Assembly (NCBI GenBank): GCA_024277555.1
Contig: JAJRUY010000185.1
Span: 1-11,230, forward strand
From: Gammaproteobacteria bacterium
GTDB taxonomy: Bacteria; Pseudomonadota; Gammaproteobacteria; Chromatiales; Chromatiaceae
Direction of reading: 5' to 3'
Length of the DNA: 11,230 bases
In this document: positions 1 through 5,730 of the stretch, in pieces
Layout of the letters: every line of letters starts with the position of its first letter
Numbering within the stretch: position 1 is the stretch's first letter
The notes under the pieces: generated by a model
Told to the model about the DNA's origin: nothing
What the model saw: only the letters and a program-made list of their open reading frames with translations
Database searches by the model: none
Position numbers and translations under genes: made by a program

Positions 1-350
1 GATGATTGTGCCGAGATTGTTGTTCAGAGGCGAATTTCTGATCGAATCAATAGCCCAAGCTATTGATGAGTGAAGAAATATCGTCTCTGGGCAGCAAGAT
101 CGGTGCAAGGGCGGACTTAACAAACACCCGGTAACATATTGTACTTTGCTAATATAGATGCAATGGTTAATAAAAACAGCATCTTATATTGCTATTTCAG
201 TGTCCAGGTGAAATATCCGGGTTAGTCCGCATGTTTCACCAGAATCCGGATTTTTCCTGGAGAGATTTTCATTCAGATTGTTCGAACAGGCAAAAGTCGA
301 TGCTATTCATTGGCTTGCAGGTTGTTCGGGCAGTCTGGGCAGAAACATCC
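1..350. other. Left-edge region without a supportable gene
   Basis: No convincing coding region or RNA gene is visible here. A short plus-strand reading frame (2-73, 23 codons, MIVPRLLFRGEF...) ends at a TGA and could be the tail of a gene entering from the left. It has no recognisable domain and is too short to call. Positions 207-249 hold partial ends of the repeat family found at 351-468, annotated separately. A perfect 10-bp palindrome, TGTTCGAACA, lies at 279-288; I can assign no function to it. Confidence 0.5.
204..250. repeat. Partial, palindromic end of the 118-bp repeat family
   Basis: The 19-mer GGTGAAATATCCGGGTTAG at 207-225 matches 452-470, the end of repeat copy A, with one mismatch and in the same orientation. 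Directly after it, 228-240 read on the minus strand gives GGTGAAACATGCG, an inverted version of the same end. The segment is therefore an imperfect palindrome made of two head-to-head repeat ends. It may be a decayed or truncated third copy. The match is seen directly; its origin is inferred. Confidence 0.6.
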
Positions 351-468
351 CGGAAAAAACTGGATAGCGTGATGGGTACAAGGCGCAACCTGGCCCAATT
401 CGACGCAAGATAATGAATAATATGGATAAACACCGGCATCTCGAGCGTTCTGGTGAAATATGCGGGTT
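351..468 (+). repeat. 118-bp dispersed repeat, copy A
   Basis: This segment matches the reverse complement of 5575-5692 over 118 bp with about 15 substitutions, mostly transitions, and no gaps. It ends 4 nt beyond the stop codon of the DUF1566-like gene (stop at 475-473), so it forms the 3' flank of that gene's transcript. No transposase is encoded near it. The best explanation is a non-coding dispersed repeat (MITE-like or extragenic element), one member of a family in this genome. Short frames through it are repeat translations, not genes. Confidence 0.8.
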
Positions 469-472
469 AGCG

Positions 473-1159
473 TTACAAAGAGCGCACCGGCCATACATAC
501 AGCAGATCCGAGGTCTTGCTTTCTGCATCCTGCCAGTTGTTGCCGATATCGAAAACACCAACCAGGGAAGAATCGAAAGAGATTTCTGTTCCAGACCAGT
601 ACATGGAATCAGACAGGTTGCGAAAAGGCCCGGTTTTGGCCAGGCAATCCTGCCTGCATTCCTTGCCCTTGTTGGCCGGGCTACCCAGGGAGTTATGGGA
701 AAGGTGGCTGAGCTCACTGTTTTTGCAGCCATGGCCAAAGCTGAAGTATTCCTGCGAGTGCTCTTTTTCGAAGCGATAGGAGCAGCTGCTGTCGCTTTGT
801 TTGGTGCGGGGGAGGCGCCAGTTGCTGTATCCGAGAAATTCGTGCCGGTTCAGATGGGAGATCCAGGCTTTGGCCTCATGCCAGTTCATCCTGCCGTCCT
901 GCTGACAGATGTTTGTCTGGCTGCGGCCCGTGCCCAGGATGACGGCTTCTGGCTCAAAGCTCTGCCACAGGGGATGTTTGGCATCACACAGGGTCTTCAC
1001 CAGGTTGGCATCCCTCGCCCATTCGACAGCCAGTGACTGATCCAGCACCAGATCTTCATTCACCATCTTCAGGCTGGAAGCCTGGGCTGTGGAAATGGTG
1101 GCATGGACGTTGATCTGGATGATGCCGAAGATCATTGCGCTGAGAATAGTGTTTTTCAT
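473..1159 (-). CDS. Exported DUF1566 (Lcl C-terminal-like) domain protein
   Basis: This encodes a 228-residue protein with a hydrophobic N-terminal segment ending in VHA (residue 20) or AQA (26), which looks like a signal peptide, so it probably acts in the periplasm or outside the cell. DUF1566 hallmarks are visible: W-x2-A-x2-WI-x2-LN leading to GYSNWRLP (about 93-117), then YWSGTE (187-192) and a C-terminal YVWPVR (221-226). Six cysteines (58, 85, 126, 145, 168, 172) suggest disulfides. The start is supported by AAGGAG, with GGAG 8 nt before the ATG. It is the last gene of a three-gene set, 39 nt after the preceding stop. DUF1566 has no established biochemical function. The link to the two P-box proteins upstream rests on operon context only. 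Confidence 0.85.
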   Translation of the reverse strand: MKNTILSAMIFGIIQINVHATISTAQASSLKMVNEDLVLDQSLAVEWARDANLVKTLCDAKHPLWQSFEPEAVILGTGRSQTNICQQDGRMNWHEAKAWISHLNRHEFLGYSNWRLPRTKQSDSSCSYRFEKEHSQEYFSFGHGCKNSELSHLSHNSLGSPANKGKECRQDCLAKTGPFRNLSDSMYWSGTEISFDSSLVGVFDIGNNWQDAESKTSDLLYVWPVRSL

Positions 1160-1198
1160 GTCGTGTTCTCCTTTTCGGGGAAGATGTCTGTACCGGGC

Positions 1199-2002
1199 TT
1201 ATGAGCCCAATACCACCACATACTGACGGGTGATTTGATCCATGCTCTCCATGATGTTGTCTGTGGTGGCAAGGACGATGACGGGCAGGCCGCCTCTTTC
1301 TACGTCTTTGTAGAATCTGGCTACCACGCTCCACAGTTTTTCCACCTTGGCCAGATCCGCCTTGATCCGCACCGTGTTGTGTTTTGCCTTGCGCAGGGTG
1401 GCGTGGGCTTTTTCAAATTCCGCCACGGCGGTTTTCAGCTGTTCGATGGTGTTGTGATCCCGGAATCCGGCCTGATAGGCGATATAGTATTTGGCGATGC
1501 GCTGGGCGAGCATGCGCTGGCGGCCAGACAGATCCACGATGAGTTCCTTTTTGTGCTTGGAAATGTCTTCCAGGCGGACGACGATGTCCTGGCTGCCTTC
1601 CAGCATGGTTTCGCTGTAATCCATGACCAGGGCGGCATTTTCCTTGCTGTAGGGTGCATTGGCCAGCTGCGCCAGCTCGGTTTTGGCCATGTCGATATAC
1701 ACCAGCATGTCCTGCACGCCCTGGATCTTGACTTTCTTTTTGAGAAGATCAAAATTGGCGTTGAATTCCTTGATGCTGTCAAACAGCTGCTTGCGGGTTT
1801 TGTCCGGACGGATGCCCTGTCCGTAGAAAAAATACGCCTTGGCAATTTTCTGTGACAGCATGCGCTGCTTGCCGGCGATATCAATCAGTTGTGCAAGGTT
1901 GTTGCTGCTGGCGTTTGCTTCTTCGGCGTGGACTGTGTTGCCAAACGCGAGGAGTGCCGTTGCCAGCAAAAGGGCGGATACTGTTTTTAGTAAAGTATTC
2001 AT
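1199..2002 (-). CDS. Exported protein with two PilJ/NarX-type P-box motifs (second of pair)
   Basis: This is a 267-residue protein. The ATG at 2002 is preferred over an in-frame ATG at 2026 because GGAG lies 8 nt before it and it begins directly with a signal peptide (MNTLLKTVSALLLATALLAF..., likely cleaved after VHA-26). The mature part looks all-helical. Two motifs stand out: AGKQRMLSQK (43-52) and SGRQRMLAQR (159-168). They resemble the P-box (AGxxRMxSxR) of the sensor helices in NarX/NarQ and of PilJ-type N-terminal domains; in NarQ the conserved Arg binds nitrate. No HAMP, kinase or methyl-accepting domain follows, and I see no transmembrane segment after the signal peptide. It is probably a soluble periplasmic protein. 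It lies 30 nt after its paralogue. Ligand binding is inferred. Confidence 0.88.
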   Translation of the reverse strand: MNTLLKTVSALLLATALLAFGNTVHAEEANASSNNLAQLIDIAGKQRMLSQKIAKAYFFYGQGIRPDKTRKQLFDSIKEFNANFDLLKKKVKIQGVQDMLVYIDMAKTELAQLANAPYSKENAALVMDYSETMLEGSQDIVVRLEDISKHKKELIVDLSGRQRMLAQRIAKYYIAYQAGFRDHNTIEQLKTAVAEFEKAHATLRKAKHNTVRIKADLAKVEKLWSVVARFYKDVERGGLPVIVLATTDNIMESMDQITRQYVVVLGS

Positions 2003-2032
2003 TGTTCGATCTCCAGGTTCCTGCAATGCAAA

Positions 2033-2830
2033 CTACTCATTGATTTGCGTATATAAGGTGGTCACTTCATCCATATCGGCAAGAATGCTTTTTGCAGACT
2101 TGTTGATCAGGGAGGGGATGACTCTGTTTGATTTGGAATTGCCCATCATTTCAAACCACGCATAGGCTTTTTTCACCTGGGCAAGTTTGGCGCGGATTTC
2201 CTCTGTGGTAAGAGGCGATGCTTCAAGAAGCTTGTGTGCTGCGGAAAATTCCTGCATGGATTTGGCGAGCTTTTCCTGGAAGCGGGGATCTTCTGTTTTC
2301 CAGGCTTTGAGCATGTAGAGTGCCGCCATGCGCTGGGACAGCATGCGCTGTCTTCCGGCGGTGTCGACGATGGCGCCGGTCTGGTTGTTGGCTTCCCGGG
2401 CAATCAGGTGGGTATTCTCGTCACAGGCATCAAGAAGCCTGTCCAGATCTTTTTGCAGCTTGCCAACCTTTTCTTTTGCCGGAGGCTCCTGCAGTGTGGT
2501 CTTGATCGGCATCCACAGCTTTTCTATTTCTCCAAGGCTTTTGGCTACCTCCTTGCTTATGGACAATGACTGCAGATCCTTGAGGCTGGAATCAAACTGC
2601 ACAATAAGAGCCCTGAGATCTGCGGCAGGGTTGCCCACTTCCATATTCATGCCGATCATTGCATAGTCTTTCAGCACCCGCTGGGTGATCATACGTTGCT
2701 TGCCCGCCTTGTTGACGGCTCTGTCGAAAGCATCTGCTTCGGCATGGGGGGCGCTGGAAAGGCCGGTGATGAATATGGCCATCAGGGCGTAAGCCAGTTT
2801 GGTTTTTCCAGTGGTATGGTTTTCAGACAT
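2033..2830 (-). CDS. Exported protein with two PilJ/NarX-type P-box motifs (first of pair)
   Basis: This 265-residue protein is the first gene of the three-gene set. The ATG follows GGAAG at 9 nt spacing. After a short polar N-terminus, a hydrophobic stretch (about 12-29) ending in PHA-30 looks like a signal peptide. As in its paralogue, two P-box-like motifs begin paired helical halves: AGKQRMITQR (42-51) and AGRQRMLSQR (158-167), about 116 residues apart in both proteins. This suggests internal duplication followed by gene duplication. It ends without any output domain. In PilJ and NarX such modules sit in front of HAMP and signalling domains, so a stand-alone exported version may be a ligand-binding partner or a buffer for a sensor. 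That role is inferred. Its promoter region carries a CRP-type palindrome and the GGGTA-N7-TACCC site. Confidence 0.88.
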   Translation of the reverse strand: MSENHTTGKTKLAYALMAIFITGLSSAPHAEADAFDRAVNKAGKQRMITQRVLKDYAMIGMNMEVGNPAADLRALIVQFDSSLKDLQSLSISKEVAKSLGEIEKLWMPIKTTLQEPPAKEKVGKLQKDLDRLLDACDENTHLIAREANNQTGAIVDTAGRQRMLSQRMAALYMLKAWKTEDPRFQEKLAKSMQEFSAAHKLLEASPLTTEEIRAKLAQVKKAYAWFEMMGNSKSNRVIPSLINKSAKSILADMDEVTTLYTQINE

Positions 2831-2939
2831 TTGCTGTTTCTTCCTGTAAGTACATGGAACCGGTGTGGCTTGGTTGCCTCTGGCTTCGTGTGGTTCCGAT
2901 CAATATGGAAATGTTTGTGATCCAGTTCATCTGCTATAA

Positions 2940-2968
2940 ATTATGCTGTGATTTCACTCACAAAGTAA
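2940..2968 (-). promoter_or_regulatory. Candidate promoter of the P-box/DUF1566 operon
   Basis: On the minus strand, CATAAT (2945-2940) fits a -10 box. At 17 bp spacing, TTACTT (2968-2963) is a weak -35. The predicted start near 2933 gives a leader of about 100 nt. The poor -35 suggests dependence on an activator. CATAAT lies 46 bp downstream of the 2992-3008 palindrome, exactly as in the promoter at 5506-5534. Confidence 0.5.
2947..2962. promoter_or_regulatory. CRP-type palindrome TGTGA-N6-TCACA
   Basis: TGTGA-TTTCAC-TCACA matches both half-sites of the CRP/Vfr-type consensus perfectly. It occupies 16 of the 17 bp between the proposed -35 and -10 of the P-box operon promoter. Bound protein there would be expected to block RNA polymerase rather than activate it, unless the true start lies further downstream. 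The match is visible; binding is inferred. Confidence 0.6.
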
Positions 2969-2991
2969 TAAGGAGCGGCTGGCGTTGTTTT

Positions 2992-3008
2992 GGGTATAAA
3001 AACTACCC
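2992..3008. promoter_or_regulatory. Palindromic site GGGTA-N7-TACCC, copy 1
   Basis: This is a 17-bp inverted repeat with perfect 5-bp arms, upstream of the P-box operon. The same pattern occurs at 5558-5574 (one arm base different) and 10835-10851 (exact). It is centred about 67 bp upstream of the predicted transcription start, a usual position for an activator. I propose a regulator operator. The flank of A-rich DNA and a short hairpin loop makes a minor role in ending the upstream transcript possible but less likely. Confidence 0.55.
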
Positions 3009-3063
3009 GATAAAACGAGAGTGCGTTTGAAAACAATAGGATAGGGTGGAGGCGGGCCAGCTG

Positions 3064-4182
3064 TCAGCGTTTTTTCAGCAAGCGCTGCAACAACCCCATG
3101 TTTTCAGGTTTTGTTTTGGGGGCAGATAGCGGAGCCGTCTGACTGCTGCTTGCGTCAGCCGGGCGCAAATAATCCATCATGCTTGCTGCGGCAAAGAAGA
3201 CAAATATATATCTCTGGGGTATGCCCAGTTCCTCCACCATCTCCCGAATGGATTTTGCTGAGGCTGACCAGGTAGCCGAGATCTGTGTGAGATGGGGAAA
3301 CGGCAGCAGCTTGGTCAGGTTTGGCCAGTGCTGCAGGGCAAAGCGTTGATCCAGATCCGTGTTTTCCGGAAGCCGTCCCCGGGAGCTGGCCAGTATCATG
3401 CGCCAGATAAAATCCTCATAGGCAAAGCTGAACCCCTGTGATTCAATTTTCGCAGGCAGCTTGGCTTCCTTGTGGTATATGAAAGCGCCGTGATCCAGGG
3501 GAAGAGCGCCAAATGTGCGGAGATTTCTTTCTTTTACCAGGGTGCGAATGCAGCACAGGTGGGGATCGACATAAAACACCACACTACAGCAGCCGGCATG
3601 GATGTATTTTTTCTCCGTTGCCGCCAGTTCTATAAGCTCCAGCATGCGCTGTGCAAGAAACTGCCCGGGATCATATTGCACTTCGGCAACAGCATCGGGG
3701 TCATCCAGGTTCACATCTGGAGTGGTGCCGATATGGATGAGGGTTTCCGGTTCGTTGGTGTTGAAGCTGATGTCTGGCAACGAAGCCCTTTCTGTGGCAG
3801 CTGCAGGGGGGGCAGTTTTGTTTCTGATCTCTGCTGCCAGGGATTCGACGGCAGCCAGCAGCTCCCTGGGGAGAAAGGGCTTTTGCAGGGAGATGCCGTT
3901 TTCCACCTCCACAGGTTCACATCCCAGAATTATAACCGGGGTGTGGGGCTTTTGTTCCAGGCCGGAAGCTTGCAGGTTTTCCCAGGCGGTTTTCCCTGGG
4001 TGGCTGTCAATGTCGATGATCTGTATGGCATCCGGGTGCTCGTCAACGATTTCATAATGCATCATTTTCTGAGTGGAAAAAAGAAACGCCAGGCTCTTTC
4101 TGCCCAGCCCTTCTATGCCCCTGAAGGACACCATCACCGGATTGAGGGATATATCTGTCATATCGGCAGCCAGGCTGGTCAT
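3064..4182 (-). CDS. Receiver-like protein of unknown function with C-terminal helical/winged-helix-like region
   Basis: This 372-residue soluble protein starts 20 nt after the HD-GYP gene, so the two are probably co-transcribed. Residues about 15-118 have the order of a receiver domain: IIDID (55-59) as the acidic strand, PVIIL (82-86), and KPFLPRELL (101-109) as the lysine strand and last helix. The usual N-terminal acidic pair is missing, so phosphorylation is doubtful. A Pro/Ala/Ser-rich linker (about 123-165) leads to a region (about 172-340) that ends in a helix-turn-helix-like stretch with GIPQRYIFVFFAAA (320-333). A basic tail, LLQRLLKKR, closes the chain. I do not recognise the family with confidence. 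The start is uncertain: AGGA lies only 2 nt before the ATG at 4182, and the next ATG (4161) lacks a clear ribosome site. Confidence 0.8.
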   Translation of the reverse strand: MTSLAADMTDISLNPVMVSFRGIEGLGRKSLAFLFSTQKMMHYEIVDEHPDAIQIIDIDSHPGKTAWENLQASGLEQKPHTPVIILGCEPVEVENGISLQKPFLPRELLAAVESLAAEIRNKTAPPAAATERASLPDISFNTNEPETLIHIGTTPDVNLDDPDAVAEVQYDPGQFLAQRMLELIELAATEKKYIHAGCCSVVFYVDPHLCCIRTLVKERNLRTFGALPLDHGAFIYHKEAKLPAKIESQGFSFAYEDFIWRMILASSRGRLPENTDLDQRFALQHWPNLTKLLPFPHLTQISATWSASAKSIREMVEELGIPQRYIFVFFAAASMMDYLRPADASSSQTAPLSAPKTKPENMGLLQRLLKKR

Positions 4183-4202
4183 ATTCCTGATTTGGCAATC
4201 AT

Positions 4203-5318
4203 TCAGGCGCTACAGGCAGAGCGGATTTCCGCCAGCTCTTCCCTGCTGGATGCCAGAATCTCGACAAACTCCGGATCCAGCCTGTTTCCCGCCAGCTTGT
4301 GCAGTTGCAACAGGCTTTTATCCAGGGACCAGGCGTCTTTGTAGGCTCGTTTCGTGGTCAGTGCATCCAGTACATCGGCGGCCGCAACGATTCTTGCTTC
4401 CAGGGGTATTTCCCTGTCCCTGAGTCCGAATGGGTAGCCGCTGCCATCAATGGCTTCGTGGTGCAGGGTAACGATGTTCCTGAGCATGCCCGTGTGATGG
4501 GTATCTTCCTGATAACCAAAGCTGTCGATCATGTGGTCGATGATTTCCCGGCCCTTGAGCGTATGGGTTTTCATTTGTGCGAACTCTCGTTGTGAAAGTG
4601 GCCCGGGTTTGGTCAGTAACTCCTCTGGCATGAATATCTTGCCGATGTCATGCAGTGGAGCGAACAGGAACAAATGCTCGATCCATTGCCTGGAAAGAGA
4701 GTATGTGGAGGCACATTTTTCTGCAATCAGGCGGGAATAGTGTGCGACCCGCCGGAGGTGTTCGGGAGATTCTGAATTGCTTACCTTGTTCAGGCGCAAG
4801 ATGGCGGATATGGCGGAATCCAGGCTTTCTGCGCAGCGGTGTTCGCTGCCAACAAGCTGCGTAATTACCCGTGCATAGACATGCATCTGTTCGATAATGC
4901 CGGGGGTGAAGCCGTGTTTTTTCCGTGCCGTGAAGAAAATAAACCCCCGCAGCTGCTCGTCAATTGCAAAGGGCACGCTCAAGCCGGATTGCAAGTCGGA
5001 ATCTGCTGTCAATTCACGGGTTTGATTCAGCTTGACCGGGGTGAGATCGTTGACTACCCGAAATTTCCGCCCAGCCAGCTGATCCTGGAGGCCTTCCTGT
5101 ACCACGGGTTTGGAAAAAGGACCAAAGCCTGATTTGCTTGATGTCGAATACAGCTTCAGAGAATCGTTGTCTGCCTGCTGCAGTGCAACCCCGATACAGG
5201 AGACGATGGGGTGCTGTCTCTGGATGCGCCTGTGTATCAATTTCAGCTGTGCACCGAAGCTGTCGGTTTCTCTGGTTACAGGTATTGCATCAACGGAAAA
5301 GGCCGCTGTTGTCAGCAT
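4203..5318 (-). CDS. GAF-like and HD-GYP domain cyclic-di-GMP phosphodiesterase
   Basis: This encodes 371 residues. The ATG at 5318 is chosen because GGAG lies 8 nt upstream; an in-frame GTG at 5327 abuts that same ribosome site. Residues about 25-157 look like a GAF sensor domain (GLSVPFAIDEQLRGFIFF). The HD-GYP domain fills about 175-355. E183 and H187 form the leading E-x3-H pair, followed by HDIGK (223-227), H252 in THTLKG, HHEAIDGSGYP (286-296) and D315 in AADVLDAL. All expected metal ligands and the GYP signature are present, so it should be an active phosphodiesterase that hydrolyses cyclic-di-GMP to pGpG or GMP in the cytoplasm. There is no receiver domain, so input probably comes through the GAF domain or through the receiver-like protein encoded 20 nt downstream. 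The ligand of the GAF domain is unknown. Confidence 0.92.
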   Translation of the reverse strand: MLTTAAFSVDAIPVTRETDSFGAQLKLIHRRIQRQHPIVSCIGVALQQADNDSLKLYSTSSKSGFGPFSKPVVQEGLQDQLAGRKFRVVNDLTPVKLNQTRELTADSDLQSGLSVPFAIDEQLRGFIFFTARKKHGFTPGIIEQMHVYARVITQLVGSEHRCAESLDSAISAILRLNKVSNSESPEHLRRVAHYSRLIAEKCASTYSLSRQWIEHLFLFAPLHDIGKIFMPEELLTKPGPLSQREFAQMKTHTLKGREIIDHMIDSFGYQEDTHHTGMLRNIVTLHHEAIDGSGYPFGLRDREIPLEARIVAAADVLDALTTKRAYKDAWSLDKSLLQLHKLAGNRLDPEFVEILASSREELAEIRSACSA

Positions 5319-5390
5319 GTGTCGCACTCCAAGCTTCGGTTGGTTACATTCACCGCCATCAATTTATGGGGATCTCTAATAATTCAGTTT

Positions 5391-5463
5391 TCGTCGCTCC
5401 GGCGAAAGCCAGAGCCCGGTAAATTCAGCGGTTTATGGATTCCGGTTCTTGCCGGAATGACGA
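5391..5463. repeat. REP-like palindromic extragenic element
   Basis: The arms 5393-5410 (GTCGCTCCGGCGAAAGCC) and 5444-5461 (GGTTCTTGCCGGAATGAC) are imperfect inverted repeats, extended by matching TCGTC/GACGA ends. The CGTCATTCCGGC...-type ends are typical of the abundant extragenic palindromes in proteobacterial genomes. It lies between the HD-GYP gene and its predicted promoter, so it would be transcribed as a hairpin in the 5' leader. Confidence 0.7.
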
Positions 5464-5505
5464 TTTTTCCAGATCCACTTATGGCGATGGATATCTGGAG
5501 AATTT

Positions 5506-5534
5506 ATTATGCGGTAGATTGGCTGTGGCGTTAA
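5506..5534 (-). promoter_or_regulatory. Candidate promoter of the HD-GYP operon
   Basis: On the minus strand, TTAACG (5534-5529), a 17-bp spacer and CATAAT (5511-5506) make a good sigma70-type promoter. The predicted start near 5499 gives a leader of about 180 nt that contains the REP-like element and an imperfect inverted repeat (5469-5498). CATAAT is 46 bp downstream of the 5558-5574 palindrome, the same distance as at the P-box operon. Confidence 0.55.
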
Positions 5535-5557
5535 TGAGGACTGGCCAGCGTCTTTTC

Positions 5558-5574
5558 GGGTAGGGAAAATACCT
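5558..5574. promoter_or_regulatory. Palindromic site GGGTA-N7-TACCT, copy 2
   Basis: This site matches the pattern of copies 1 and 3 with one arm base changed. It is centred about 67 bp upstream of the predicted start of the HD-GYP operon and directly abuts the end of repeat copy B at 5575. I propose it as an operator for the same regulator as at 2992-3008. Confidence 0.5.
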
Positions 5575-5692
5575 ATCCAGCATATTTCACCAGAACGCTC
5601 GGGATGCCGGTGTTTATCTATATTTTTCATTGCCCTGCGTTGAATTGGGCCAGGTTACACTTTGTACCCGTCACACTATCCAGTTTTTCCCG
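5575..5692 (-). repeat. 118-bp dispersed repeat, copy B
   Basis: This is the inverted partner of 351-468, about 87% identical by eye with no gaps. It lies between the response regulator gene and the HD-GYP promoter. At one end it merges into the 5681-5726 hairpin; at the other it touches the GGGTA-N7-TACCT palindrome. A segment within it, 5653-5669, reads GGTTA-N7-TACCC and so differs from the operator pattern by one base. Confidence 0.8.
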
Positions 5693-5726
5693 GTAGCTGC
5701 AACAGCAGCCCTGCCGGGAAAAACTG
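5681..5726. terminator. Long hairpin just after the response regulator gene
   Basis: There is a perfect 13-bp inverted repeat (5681-5693 and 5714-5726, arm CAGTTTTTCCCGG) with a second small stem (GCTG/CAGC) inside the 20-nt loop. It begins 4 nt after the response regulator stop codon. It should fold strongly in RNA from either strand. No U-tract follows it on the minus strand, so it may stabilise or define the 3' end rather than act as a classical intrinsic terminator. Confidence 0.5.
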
Positions 5727-5730
5727 TCAT

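Noticed and set aside
413..1036. Long plus-strand open frame of 207 codons
   Set aside because: It lies opposite the DUF1566-like gene, which has a signal peptide, family motifs and a ribosome site. The plus-strand frame starts inside repeat copy A and has none of these.
2003..2026. Upstream in-frame ATG for the second P-box protein
   Set aside because: It would put eight polar residues before the signal peptide, and the GGAG ribosome site fits the ATG at 2002.
5319..5327. GTG start for the HD-GYP gene
   Set aside because: The GGAG directly abuts this GTG, too close to serve it, but lies 8 nt from the ATG at 5318.
5433..5630. Minus-strand 65-codon frame containing HPERSGEI and RHSGKNRNP strings
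   Set aside because: These strings are typical translations of dispersed extragenic repeats. The frame runs through repeat copy B, the promoter and the REP-like element.
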